From Candidatus Pacebacteria bacterium UBA6188 (GTDB lineage Bacteria; Patescibacteriota; Microgenomatia; UBA1400; PJMF01), in NCBI GenBank assembly GCA_002422765.1, contig DITI01000015.1:7667-15108 (forward strand): DNA of 7,442 nucleotides, read 5' to 3'. The notes beneath the pieces are model-generated. The model was not told where the DNA came from, ran no database searches, and worked only from the letters and a program-made list of their open reading frames with translations. This document shows positions 1-5,717 of the stretch, piece after piece. Both the position numbers and the translations under genes were made by a program. How positions within the stretch are numbered: position 1 is the first letter of the stretch; each line of letters starts with the position of its first letter.

Positions 1-25
1 TCATGTCTGCAATAGGATCGGTCAT
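1..25 (-). CDS. rpsH: 30S ribosomal protein S8, N-terminal fragment
   Basis: Only the first eight codons lie in the window, reading MTDPIADM from an ATG at 25-23. The gene continues past the left edge. This is the standard start of bacterial S8 (uS8), a 16S rRNA binding protein of the small-subunit platform, and in E. coli the translational repressor of the spc operon. Its position directly after rpsN is the normal spc-operon order and is the main support beyond the short peptide. It starts 4 bases after the rpsN stop. I see no Shine-Dalgarno sequence in the A-rich stretch before it, so translation probably relies on coupling to rpsN. Nothing can be said about the rest of the protein. Confidence 0.86.
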
Positions 26-29
26 AATT

Positions 30-260
30 TTATTTGCTGGTTTTTACTACACCAGGTAATTCGCCTTTAGCTGCTAATTCTCTGAAAGTCAAACGACTTA
101 AACCAAAAAAACGCATGTAGCCTCTTGGACGACCCGTAATTTTACAACGGTTTACGCCTCTAGTCGAGACTCTATTTACTTTTTTGACGCCAGACTTAAT
201 CAAAGCTTCACGCTTAGCTAAGACTCTTTTGGACTGGGCGATTTTTGATTTTTTAGCCAT
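30..260 (-). CDS. rpsN: 30S ribosomal protein S14, short cysteine-poor form
   Basis: S14 (uS14) binds 16S rRNA in the small-subunit head near S3 and S10. The C-terminal half is unmistakable: [20 protein letters not shown] (residues 37-56) followed by REL and a GELPG segment (66-70). The protein has 76 residues, between the zinc-binding form (about 61) and the long zinc-free form (about 89-101). Three of the four zinc-ligand positions are non-cysteine and only Cys39 remains, so it should not bind zinc in the usual way. It therefore resembles the zinc-free class, but lacks most of the central insertion of E. coli S14. The ATG start gives the usual MAKKS beginning. It lies 3 bases after rplE and 4 bases before rpsH, with no clear ribosome binding site. 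The stop is TAA. Confidence 0.97.
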   Translation of the reverse strand: MAKKSKIAQSKRVLAKREALIKSGVKKVNRVSTRGVNRCKITGRPRGYMRFFGLSRLTFRELAAKGELPGVVKTSK

Positions 261-263
261 ATC

Positions 264-827
264 TTAGTTTTTATCTTCTTCCTTTTTGAAAGGCATTCCT
301 AAAAGCTCTAATAAGCGGAAAGCCTCTTTATCATCTTTGTTACTAGTCACAATGTTAACTTGCAAAGGACGAATGCGATCAATTTGATCAAATTCGATCT
401 CTGGAAAAGAAATTTGTTCTTCAATTCCCAAACTATAATTGCCGCGACCATCGAAAGCGGTGCGACTAACACCACGAAAATCTTTGACACGTGGTAAAAC
501 AATAGACAATAATCTGTCCAAGAATTCCCACATCAACTCGCCACGTAAAGTCACCATGACTCCCATTGGGTCGCCAGCTCTCAATTTAAAGTTAGAAATA
601 GCTACACGAGCTTTGGTTACTTGAGGATGTTGACCGGTAATTGCTTCAAATTGCTTAACAACGGAAGGCATGATCTTTTCTCTAGCACGAGGCTCTTGAG
701 GATCAGAAACTCCAATGTTGACTACAACTTTTTCAATTTTACTGACTTGATGCAAGTTAGAGTAGGAAAACTCTTTCATGAGAGTTTTGAGCACTTCTTG
801 CTGGTATTTTTGCTTCAAACGATTCAT
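264..827 (-). CDS. rplE: 50S ribosomal protein L5
   Basis: L5 (uL5) binds 5S rRNA with L18, forms part of the central protuberance, and touches P-site tRNA through a loop. Family landmarks are present in order: KVVVNIGV (33-40), the TLRGELMWEFLDRL segment (93-106), PRVKDFRG (112-119), FDGRGNYSLGI (125-135) and FPEIEFDQIDRIR (141-153). The length of 187 residues is close to the 179 of E. coli; the small excess is a Lys/Glu/Asp-rich C-terminal tail (181-187). The chosen ATG is 1 base downstream of the rplX stop, giving TAATATG, and no Shine-Dalgarno sequence is visible. Reinitiation after rplX is the likely mode of translation. The TAA stop is 3 bases before rpsN. Confidence 0.98.
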   Translation of the reverse strand: MNRLKQKYQQEVLKTLMKEFSYSNLHQVSKIEKVVVNIGVSDPQEPRAREKIMPSVVKQFEAITGQHPQVTKARVAISNFKLRAGDPMGVMVTLRGELMWEFLDRLLSIVLPRVKDFRGVSRTAFDGRGNYSLGIEEQISFPEIEFDQIDRIRPLQVNIVTSNKDDKEAFRLLELLGMPFKKEEDKN

Positions 828-828
828 A

Positions 829-1167
829 TTATTTCTTCTGAGCTTTTTTGGCTACTTTTTGGTCAGCAATAACTTGACCAGTTTTCTTAAAAATTCTCTC
901 TTTTTTGCCAGAAGCAGTGATGCTGTAAGCAATTCTGTCTGCTTGATCTTTATCATTCAAGATGGCTACCTTTGACGCAGGCATGGAACGCTCTCTTCTA
1001 ACTTTCTCACCCTTGCGATCCATAAATGGTTTAACGTGCTTGACGTAAAGATTGACATCCTTAACCAAAACCTTATCTTCGGCTGGAAAAACAGCGATGA
1101 TTTCGCTTTTTTTGCCCTTGTCTTTGCCGGCGGTTACCAACACTTTATCACCAATTTTTAATTTCAT
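829..1167 (-). CDS. rplX: 50S ribosomal protein L24
   Basis: L24 (uL24) is an early assembly protein that binds the 5' end of 23S rRNA near the exit tunnel. The N-terminal KOW motif is clear, with [14 protein letters not shown] at residues 6-19, followed by [13 protein letters not shown] (35-47), the usual rRNA-binding stretch. The common 'PIHxSNV' segment is here SMPASKV (61-67), a moderate divergence. The 112 residues end in a lysine-rich tail. Its ATG overlaps the rplN stop as ATGA (1164-1167). It is one of three genes here with a strong Shine-Dalgarno sequence: GGAGG lies 4 bases upstream, inside the rplN coding region. It is 1 base before rplE. Confidence 0.97.
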   Translation of the reverse strand: MKLKIGDKVLVTAGKDKGKKSEIIAVFPAEDKVLVKDVNLYVKHVKPFMDRKGEKVRRERSMPASKVAILNDKDQADRIAYSITASGKKERIFKKTGQVIADQKVAKKAQKK

Positions 1168-1538
1168 AATACCTCCGGAGCTAAACTAGCAATTTTATTG
1201 AAACCTTGATCTTTAACTTCGCGAGCAATTGGACCAAAGACACGAGTGCCTACTGGCTCTTTATTGGTGCGAGCTTGAATGATCACGGCTGCATTTTCAT
1301 CAAAACGAATATATTCACCACTGGCTCTGCGTTGCTCTTTGGTGGTGCGCACAATCACAGCTCTGACTTTTTCACCTTTTTTGACAGTACCATTAGCATC
1401 AGCAGCAATCACTGAAGCGATAACCATATCACCCACTCCGCCAAATCTTCTCTTGGAGCCACCATAAACCTGAATCACTCTGATTCTCTTGGCTCCACTA
1501 TTGTCGGCGATCGCTAGTACAGTTCTAAGTTGTATCAT
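1164..1538 (-). CDS. rplN: 50S ribosomal protein L14
   Basis: L14 (uL14) binds 23S rRNA at the subunit interface, forms an intersubunit bridge with 16S rRNA, and lies where ribosome silencing factor RsfS docks in bacteria. The protein is highly conserved throughout: [17 protein letters not shown] (2-18), [14 protein letters not shown] (74-87), [11 protein letters not shown] (97-107) and the terminal SLAPEVL. Its 124 residues match the family (about 122-123). The stop is TGA, overlapping the rplX ATG as ATGA. Because the protein ends exactly where its relatives do, UGA is read here as a stop. It starts 2 bases after rpsQ, where many bacteria pass from the S10 to the spc operon; no promoter can fit between. 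The upstream sequence has only a weak GGA. Confidence 0.99.
   Translation of the reverse strand: MIQLRTVLAIADNSGAKRIRVIQVYGGSKRRFGGVGDMVIASVIAADANGTVKKGEKVRAVIVRTTKEQRRASGEYIRFDENAAVIIQARTNKEPVGTRVFGPIAREVKDQGFNKIASLAPEVL
1172..1176 (-). promoter_or_regulatory. Strong Shine-Dalgarno for rplX inside the rplN 3' end
   Basis: The minus strand reads CTCCGGAGGTATTATGA, placing GGAGG 4 bases before the rplX ATG. The same bases encode the last residues of L14 (PEVL), so the site serves two roles. It supports the chosen rplX start and reinitiation at the ATGA overlap. The 4-base spacing is on the short side. Confidence 0.82.
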
Positions 1539-1540
1539 GT

Positions 1541-1780
1541 CTATTTTCCAATTTTCTTGACTATCTTAAATCTCTTAGTTTTGCTAAGAGGACGAGTTTC
1601 TACTAACTCAACTACCTCACCCAAAGTCAATTCCAAAGTTTTGGCGTCAAAATCACAGGCATATTTTTTACTGCGCTTGACCAATTTTTGATAAAGAGGG
1701 TGAGCCCACTTGCGCTCAACTTGCACAATGGCGGTGTTCACTGTCTTTAAAGAGATAACTTTACCAGTAAGTTTTTTCAT
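1541..1780 (-). CDS. rpsQ: 30S ribosomal protein S17
   Basis: S17 (uS17) is a primary 16S rRNA binding protein of the small-subunit body with an OB-fold. Recognisable parts are the opening LTGKVIS (4-10), a strand leading into [14 protein letters not shown] (27-40), and the signature [12 protein letters not shown] (63-74). At 79 residues it is slightly shorter than the 84 of E. coli. The usual 'HDE' after the central lysines is CDFD here (42-45), and the common 'GDxV' is GEVV (54-57). It starts 1 base after rpmC, has no Shine-Dalgarno sequence, and ends with TAG 2 bases before rplN. It closes the S10-operon half of the cluster. Confidence 0.97.
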   Translation of the reverse strand: MKKLTGKVISLKTVNTAIVQVERKWAHPLYQKLVKRSKKYACDFDAKTLELTLGEVVELVETRPLSKTKRFKIVKKIGK

Positions 1781-1781
1781 A

Positions 1782-1988
1782 TTATTTGCTTTGCAGTTTC
1801 TTTTCTGTCAAGATAGTTTTGATTCTAGCAATATCGTCAGCTAGATTCTTGAGCTTAGCTACGCTACTTAATTTACCAACCTTCTTCTGCAAACGCATGT
1901 TGGCCAAATCATGACCGAGCTTGAGCAACTCTTTGTTGAGTTCTGCTACGGTCTTTTGGTGAAGGTCTTTAATGTCGTTTCTTTTCAT
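1782..1988 (-). CDS. rpmC: 50S ribosomal protein L29
   Basis: L29 (uL29) is a small two-helix protein next to the tunnel exit, beside L23, where trigger factor and the signal recognition particle dock. Its 68 residues match the family length. The signature is spread over two helices: ELNKELLKLGHDLANMRLQK (16-35) and NLADDIARIKTIL (48-60), the latter close to the common 'RRDIARIKTIL'. The ATG follows the rplP stop with no gap (TAAATG). The upstream region is A-rich, with no Shine-Dalgarno sequence. The TAA stop is 1 base before rpsQ. The gene order L16-L29-S17 settles the identity of this short gene. Confidence 0.96.
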   Translation of the reverse strand: MKRNDIKDLHQKTVAELNKELLKLGHDLANMRLQKKVGKLSSVAKLKNLADDIARIKTILTEKKLQSK

Positions 1989-2396
1989 TTATTTTTTCTT
2001 TACAAATTCAGTTTTAACTGATAACTTGGCAGCTGCCTTGTGCATAGCGGCTTTGGCTATTTCTTCACTCACACCACCAATTTCAAATAAGATGAAACCT
2101 GGTTTGATGACTGCCACGTATTCTTCAATATTACCTTTACCAGAACCCATTTTGACACCTAAGGCTTTTTGAGTTAAAGGCTTATGAGGAAAGACTTTGA
2201 TCCAATATTTACCTTCTCTCTTGGTGGCATAAGTGATTTTCTTACGAGCGGCTTCAATCTGACGAGCAGAAATTTCACCAAGCCCCATGGCTCTTAAGCC
2301 ATACTCACCAAAAACAATTTCAGCACCTCTCAAGGCTTTGCCTCGATTCTTGCCTCTAAAAGTCTTGCGGTATTTTACTTTTTTTGGTTGTAACAT
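1989..2396 (-). CDS. rplP: 50S ribosomal protein L16
   Basis: L16 (uL16) is a late assembly protein between the A-site region and the central protuberance, needed for tRNA accommodation. Motifs include the start MLQPKKVKYRK, SARQIEAARKKIT (43-55), KVFPHKP (67-73), the loop VKMGSGKGNIEEYVAVIKPG (81-100) and FEIGGV (104-109). Its 135 residues match the family. Lys82 occupies the place of E. coli Arg81, the residue hydroxylated by the oxygenase RoxA (YcfD). The start is 2 bases after the rpsC stop; an AAAGGGGAAG stretch in the rpsC 3' end may be a moderate ribosome binding site. The TAA stop abuts rpmC. Confidence 0.98.
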   Translation of the reverse strand: MLQPKKVKYRKTFRGKNRGKALRGAEIVFGEYGLRAMGLGEISARQIEAARKKITYATKREGKYWIKVFPHKPLTQKALGVKMGSGKGNIEEYVAVIKPGFILFEIGGVSEEIAKAAMHKAAAKLSVKTEFVKKK

Positions 2397-2398
2397 GA

Positions 2399-3049
2399 CT
2401 AAATTACTTCCCCTTTATAAATCCATACTTTAATGCCAACGTAACCAGATCTGGTTTTGGCTGGAGCTTCAAAATAATCAATGTTGGCTCTGAGTGTCTG
2501 AGTAGGCACACTACCTTGGAAATATTTTTCACTGCGACTAATTTCTGCTCCACCAACTCTACCAGAGAGTTGAATTTTAACACCTTTGGCACCAGCTGCC
2601 ATCACCTTTTCCATCGCCTGACTAACAGCGCGACGATGAGGGTATCTGGCCAAAATTTGAGCAATAATTCTCTCAACAACTAATTTGGCACTTAAATCTG
2701 GTTTTTTAACTTCTTCAACTTTTAATTCAACACGAGCTTTATCTCTTTTTTCCTTAGAAACATTAACAATACGCTCAACACCTTCTTTGACTTTTTCTAA
2801 GTTGGAACCACCTTTACCAATCACTACTCCAGGTCTAGCCACTGACAAAACGACCAAAAGTTTATTGATGGAACGTTTAATTTCAATATCCACCAAACCA
2901 GCATTGCCAAGACTTTGCTCTAAATACTCGCGTAAGCGATGATCTTCTAGAACTTTATTGGCATAATCTGCTTTGGAAGCAAACCAGAGAGATTTCCAAG
3001 TGAAAATCCCGCCTGTTCTAAAATTGATTGGATTAACTTTTTGTCCCAT
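2399..3049 (-). CDS. rpsC: 30S ribosomal protein S3
   Basis: S3 (uS3) sits on the small-subunit head at the mRNA entry channel. The N-terminus MGQKVNPINFR is typical. The KH type II domain shows VVIGKGG (75-81), with the GxxG loop at 78-81. The C-terminal domain shows GAKGVKIQLSGRVGGAEISR (153-172) and ends GIKVWIYKGEVI. At 216 residues it lacks the C-terminal tail of E. coli S3 (233). The two arginines linked to ribosomal mRNA helicase activity (E. coli Arg131, Arg132) are kept as Arg139 and Arg140, while the position of Lys135 is Ser143. The gene starts 18 bases after rplV without a Shine-Dalgarno sequence and ends with TAG 2 bases before rplP. Confidence 0.98.
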   Translation of the reverse strand: MGQKVNPINFRTGGIFTWKSLWFASKADYANKVLEDHRLREYLEQSLGNAGLVDIEIKRSINKLLVVLSVARPGVVIGKGGSNLEKVKEGVERIVNVSKEKRDKARVELKVEEVKKPDLSAKLVVERIIAQILARYPHRRAVSQAMEKVMAAGAKGVKIQLSGRVGGAEISRSEKYFQGSVPTQTLRANIDYFEAPAKTRSGYVGIKVWIYKGEVI

Positions 3050-3067
3050 ATCTTTTATAACTAATCT

Positions 3068-3613
3068 TTACTTAGATCCTTTTTTCTGACTTTGTATTAA
3101 TTTGTTAGCTTGACCTTTGGTAGCTTGCATTTTGACCGCTCTACCTTTGGTGCGATCCAGCTTAATAGCCTCTTGTGACTTCTTACTGACTTCCTTTTTG
3201 ACCTCATTGGCCTCAGTCTTGCTTTCTACAGCTTTTGCTTCGACTTTAGCTTCTGACTCTTGTTTGACAGCCTTAACTTCCTTCTTGGTTCGCAAATCAA
3301 CGCGTACATGACAAGTTCTCTTCAAAATAGTGTGAGCACGACCGCGACTCACTGCTCTCCATCTCTTTAAGGCTGGACCATCATTGACCACAATGTTGTC
3401 AATTTCTAAATCAGCCACTGCCAAACCAAAGTTGTTGGTAGCATTTGCTACAGCTTGGCGCAAAACTTTGAGCACCAAGAGAGTAGATTTGCGATTGATA
3501 ACTGCCAAGTGATTGATGGCATCAACCAAGCTCATATCTTTGACCACATCAACCACCAAACGCACTTTGCGTGAGGTTTGTCTGGTATTTTTTTGTTCTG
3601 CTTTAATTATCAT
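3068..3613 (-). CDS. rplV: 50S ribosomal protein L22 with a long basic C-terminal tail
   Basis: L22 (uL22) binds 23S rRNA and sends a beta-hairpin into the exit tunnel. The core is normal over residues 1-109: RKVRLVVDVVK (15-25), NDGPALKRWRAVSRGRAHTI (77-96) covering the hairpin and LKRTCHVRV (97-105). The tunnel hairpin has the same length as in E. coli. The protein then continues for about 70 residues, to 181 against about 110 usually. The tail has a mixed Lys/Glu/Ala part (111-150) and a nearly acid-free basic part (151-181) with a ten-residue repeat. Function of the tail is unknown; surface rRNA contacts are an inference. The gene lies 19 bases after rpsS and 18 before rpsC. Only a weak GGA precedes the ATG. 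Confidence 0.97.
   Translation of the reverse strand: MIIKAEQKNTRQTSRKVRLVVDVVKDMSLVDAINHLAVINRKSTLLVLKVLRQAVANATNNFGLAVADLEIDNIVVNDGPALKRWRAVSRGRAHTILKRTCHVRVDLRTKKEVKAVKQESEAKVEAKAVESKTEANEVKKEVSKKSQEAIKLDRTKGRAVKMQATKGQANKLIQSQKKGSK
3089..3163 (-). repeat. Pentad/decad lysine repeat in the rplV tail
   Basis: Residues 151-175 of L22 carry lysine at 151, 156, 161, 166 and 171, exactly every five residues. The units are KLDRT, KGRAV, KMQAT, KGQAN and KLIQS, which pair into a ten-residue repeat of the form K(L/M)xxTKG(R/Q)Ax. At the DNA level the nine-base word acctttggt recurs at 3113-3121 and 3143-3151, 30 bases apart, which fits duplication of a 30-base unit. Confidence 0.7.
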
Positions 3614-3632
3614 TTTATTTTTCCATAAAGGT

Positions 3633-3917
3633 TTAAGTCTTAGTCAACAATCTCTTGACGATCTTACCATGACCTCTAAAGGTTCTGGTGGGAGCAAATT
3701 CGCCTAATTTGTGACCAACCATCATTTCAGACACGAAGACCTCGACAAAATTCTTGCCCTGATGAACCATAAAAGTGTGACCAACAAACTCTGGAGCAAT
3801 CACGCAAGCGCGACTCCAAGTTTTAATTGCTTTATTGTCTCCTGAAGCCTTTTGGGCTAAAACTTTTTTGAGAAGTTTTGGGTCGACAAATGGTCCTTTT
3901 TTACTTGATCTAGACAT
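3633..3917 (-). CDS. rpsS: 30S ribosomal protein S19
   Basis: S19 (uS19) forms a complex with S13 in the small-subunit head and takes part in bridges to the large subunit. Its 94 residues are entirely typical: [11 protein letters not shown] (2-12), TWSR (33-36), and [20 protein letters not shown] (52-71) followed by [13 protein letters not shown] (72-84), which is the family signature. The start is supported by the conserved N-terminus. It lies 17 bases after rplB, preceded by AAAAAGTGATAAAAT, which holds at best a weak ribosome binding site. The TAA stop is 19 bases before rplV. Nothing is unusual. Confidence 0.99.
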   Translation of the reverse strand: MSRSSKKGPFVDPKLLKKVLAQKASGDNKAIKTWSRACVIAPEFVGHTFMVHQGKNFVEVFVSEMMVGHKLGEFAPTRTFRGHGKIVKRLLTKT

Positions 3918-3934
3918 ATTTTATCACTTTTTAA

Positions 3935-4771
3935 TTAATTTTTAGATCGACGATCTCTGACTAAATAACGAGTTAATTTTTTAATACTTCTGGTCTTCTT
4001 GCCTGGAGCAACGTTCTTACCCCATGGAGACTTCTGATGCTTCATACCAACACCACTGCGACCCTCACCACCACCGTGTGGATGACTGTCTGGGTGCTGA
4101 GCAGTACCTCTAACAGTTGGTCTAATACCCATCAAGCGTCTGCGACCAGCTTTGCCTAGTTTAACACCTTTCCACTCTTGGTTGCCAACGCGACCAATAG
4201 TGGCAAAACATTCTAAACTGATTAGGCGTTGTTCTTTGGAAGGTAAAGCTACAATAGCATATTTACCTTCTTTGGATTGAATCATCGCTCCAAGACCAGC
4301 GCCTCTGACGATTTGGGCACCTTTGCCTTGGCGAAGTTCTAGGTTATGAATTTCAACACCAATTGGCACATTCTTCAATTTCATGCTGTTGCCGACTTTG
4401 ACCTCAGTCTTTTCCATAGACATCACTTCTGCACCAATCTCTAAACCTTCAGGAGCAATGATGTATCTTTTCTCACCATCTTTGTAAAAGAGCAAAGCAA
4501 CGTTAGCACTTCTCATTGGATCGTATTCAATTCTCTTGACGATGGCTGGAACACCAACCTTGTCGCGACGAAAATCAATAACTCTCATTCTCTTTTTCAC
4601 ACCGCCACCACGATGTCTCATGGAGACATGACCAGCAGCATCACGACCTTGTCTCTTTTTGTGACCCTTCACTAAAAGAGATTTCTCTGGAGCACCCTTG
4701 TGCAGGCTACTTCGATCAATATCTAAGCGATGTCTCTTGCCAGCGGTAGTGCCTTTGACTTTCTTTAGCAT
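3935..4771 (-). CDS. rplB: 50S ribosomal protein L2
   Basis: L2 (uL2) is among the most conserved ribosomal proteins and is required for subunit association and peptidyl transferase activity. It has 278 residues (272 in E. coli). The OB-fold RNA-binding part includes RHRGGGVKKRMRVIDFRRDK (52-71) and IEYDPMRSANVALL (81-94). The SH3-like part includes IHNLELRQGKGAQIVRGAG (141-159). The essential histidine matching E. coli His229 is His230, in HPHGGGEG (230-237). The segment just before it is changed: bacterial MNPVD is QHPDS here (225-229). The C-terminus has GKKTRSIKK (257-265). The ATG overlaps the rplW stop by one base (TAATG), with a near-perfect Shine-Dalgarno sequence. Confidence 0.98.
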   Translation of the reverse strand: MLKKVKGTTAGKRHRLDIDRSSLHKGAPEKSLLVKGHKKRQGRDAAGHVSMRHRGGGVKKRMRVIDFRRDKVGVPAIVKRIEYDPMRSANVALLFYKDGEKRYIIAPEGLEIGAEVMSMEKTEVKVGNSMKLKNVPIGVEIHNLELRQGKGAQIVRGAGLGAMIQSKEGKYAIVALPSKEQRLISLECFATIGRVGNQEWKGVKLGKAGRRRLMGIRPTVRGTAQHPDSHPHGGGEGRSGVGMKHQKSPWGKNVAPGKKTRSIKKLTRYLVRDRRSKN

Positions 4772-5070
4772 TAGCTTTCTCCTCCTACATCAAAAAGATC
4801 GATGTGATCTGTAGCAACCAAAGTCACGTAAGCTTTCTTGGTCTTTGGACTGACAGTATTCATTCTTTTCTTACCAGTTTTTTTCTTGACTCTGTGGCGA
4901 ACCACAGTATTAACAGAAAGAACCTTGACTCCAAAAATAGAGGCCACGGCTTCTTTGATTTGACCCTTGTGAGCGCTCATCTCCACTTCAAAAGTGTAGA
5001 CATGCTCTCTCTTGGCTAAATCTAGAGATCTTTCGGTAACAACTGGTTTTTTAATTAAATAAGCGTTCAT
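4771..5070 (-). CDS. rplW: 50S ribosomal protein L23
   Basis: L23 (uL23) lies at the tunnel exit and is the docking site for trigger factor and the signal recognition particle. Its 99 residues match the family. Landmarks are KKPVVTERS (7-15), the central YTFEVEMSAHKGQIKEAV (25-42), FGVKVLSVNTV (46-56) with the basic loop RHRVKKKTGKKR (58-69), and the strand KAYVTLV (79-85). The start is 2 bases after rplD. No Shine-Dalgarno sequence is visible there, only GAAGAAATAATC. The TAA stop shares one base with the rplB ATG. Confidence 0.97.
   Translation of the reverse strand: MNAYLIKKPVVTERSLDLAKREHVYTFEVEMSAHKGQIKEAVASIFGVKVLSVNTVVRHRVKKKTGKKRMNTVSPKTKKAYVTLVATDHIDLFDVGGES
4779..4786 (-). promoter_or_regulatory. 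Strong Shine-Dalgarno for rplB inside the rplW 3' end
   Basis: The minus strand reads AGGAGGAG, then 7 bases, then the rplB ATG. It is the best ribosome binding site in the window, with ideal spacing. The same bases encode the GGE before the final serine of L23. It confirms the start at 4771 and suggests efficient reinitiation at the TAATG overlap. Confidence 0.92.
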
Positions 5071-5072
5071 GA

Positions 5073-5717
5073 TTATTTCTTCAAAGTTGTCTTTTTAACT
5101 TTTAACAATCTATCTTCCAAAATTTTCAAAGCAGTGAAGTCGATAACGATCTTGTCGGCCATCGCTACATGCAAAGCATTGAGACGATCAACAGTCATTA
5201 CCAAAACATTTTCAACATTACGCAAAGAACGAAAAACTAAATCAGTTTTTTTGGCTAAAACCACCAAGATCTTATCTTCACTTTGACCAACATTGGCCAA
5301 AAGAGCTTTAGCTTCTTTGACCTTACCTTTAAGTGAAGAAACATCTTTACTTAAAAATAAATTGGCTTTTTGTGCACTTAAGGCTGACTTGAGAGCCAAA
5401 AGCTTACTCTTGCTAGATAAGTCTTTAGACCAATTGGAAATACCTCTTGGACCAAAAGCAACACCACCACCCACAAAAATGCTAGGAGTGCGAGCACCGT
5501 GACGAGCATTACCTGTACCTTTTTGCTTGTACCATTTTTTCTTGGTTCTGTTAATTTCTGATCTAGTTTTGGTGTGAGCAGTGCCTTGGCGCAAATTGCT
5601 GAGATAAACCCTGATAGCTTGAGCCAAAAGAGTCTCTGAAACAGAACTAGCAAACAAAGAGTCGCTCACTCTGATTTTCTCATTTTTGCTAGAAGCATCA
5701 ATCACTGGCAATTGCAT
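5073..5717 (-). CDS. rplD: 50S ribosomal protein L4
   Basis: L4 (uL4) binds 23S rRNA early in assembly and sends a long loop into the exit tunnel near L22. In E. coli it also represses the S10 operon through the mRNA leader. The tunnel loop is clear: TRSEINRTKKKWYKQKGTGN (51-70), ARHGARTPSIFVGGGVAFGP (71-90) and RGISNW (91-96). The globular part follows, including LLALKSALSAQ (106-116). The length of 214 is close to the family (about 200-207), with a lysine-rich end. The ATG overlaps the rplC stop as TAATG, with AAGGAG 10 bases upstream. Autoregulation is possible by analogy, but L4 leader control is known mainly from gammaproteobacteria. Confidence 0.97.
   Translation of the reverse strand: MQLPVIDASSKNEKIRVSDSLFASSVSETLLAQAIRVYLSNLRQGTAHTKTRSEINRTKKKWYKQKGTGNARHGARTPSIFVGGGVAFGPRGISNWSKDLSSKSKLLALKSALSAQKANLFLSKDVSSLKGKVKEAKALLANVGQSEDKILVVLAKKTDLVFRSLRNVENVLVMTVDRLNALHVAMADKIVIDFTALKILEDRLLKVKKTTLKK

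Noticed and set aside
3068..3283. L22 tail as a separate or fused gene
   Set aside because: The tail has no domain I recognise, continues in the same frame without a start codon or ribosome binding site of its own, and is low in complexity; an extension of L22 explains it.
3615..3626. Three-codon frame ATG GAA AAA TAA just before rplV
   Set aside because: So short a frame in an A-rich spacer is expected by chance, and the ATGGAA more likely supplies a weak GGA ribosome binding site.
3943..3955. Small hairpin AGATC-GTC-GATCT at the end of rplB
   Set aside because: Five bp with a three-base loop inside coding sequence, with no U-run; it is built from the self-complementary word GATC.
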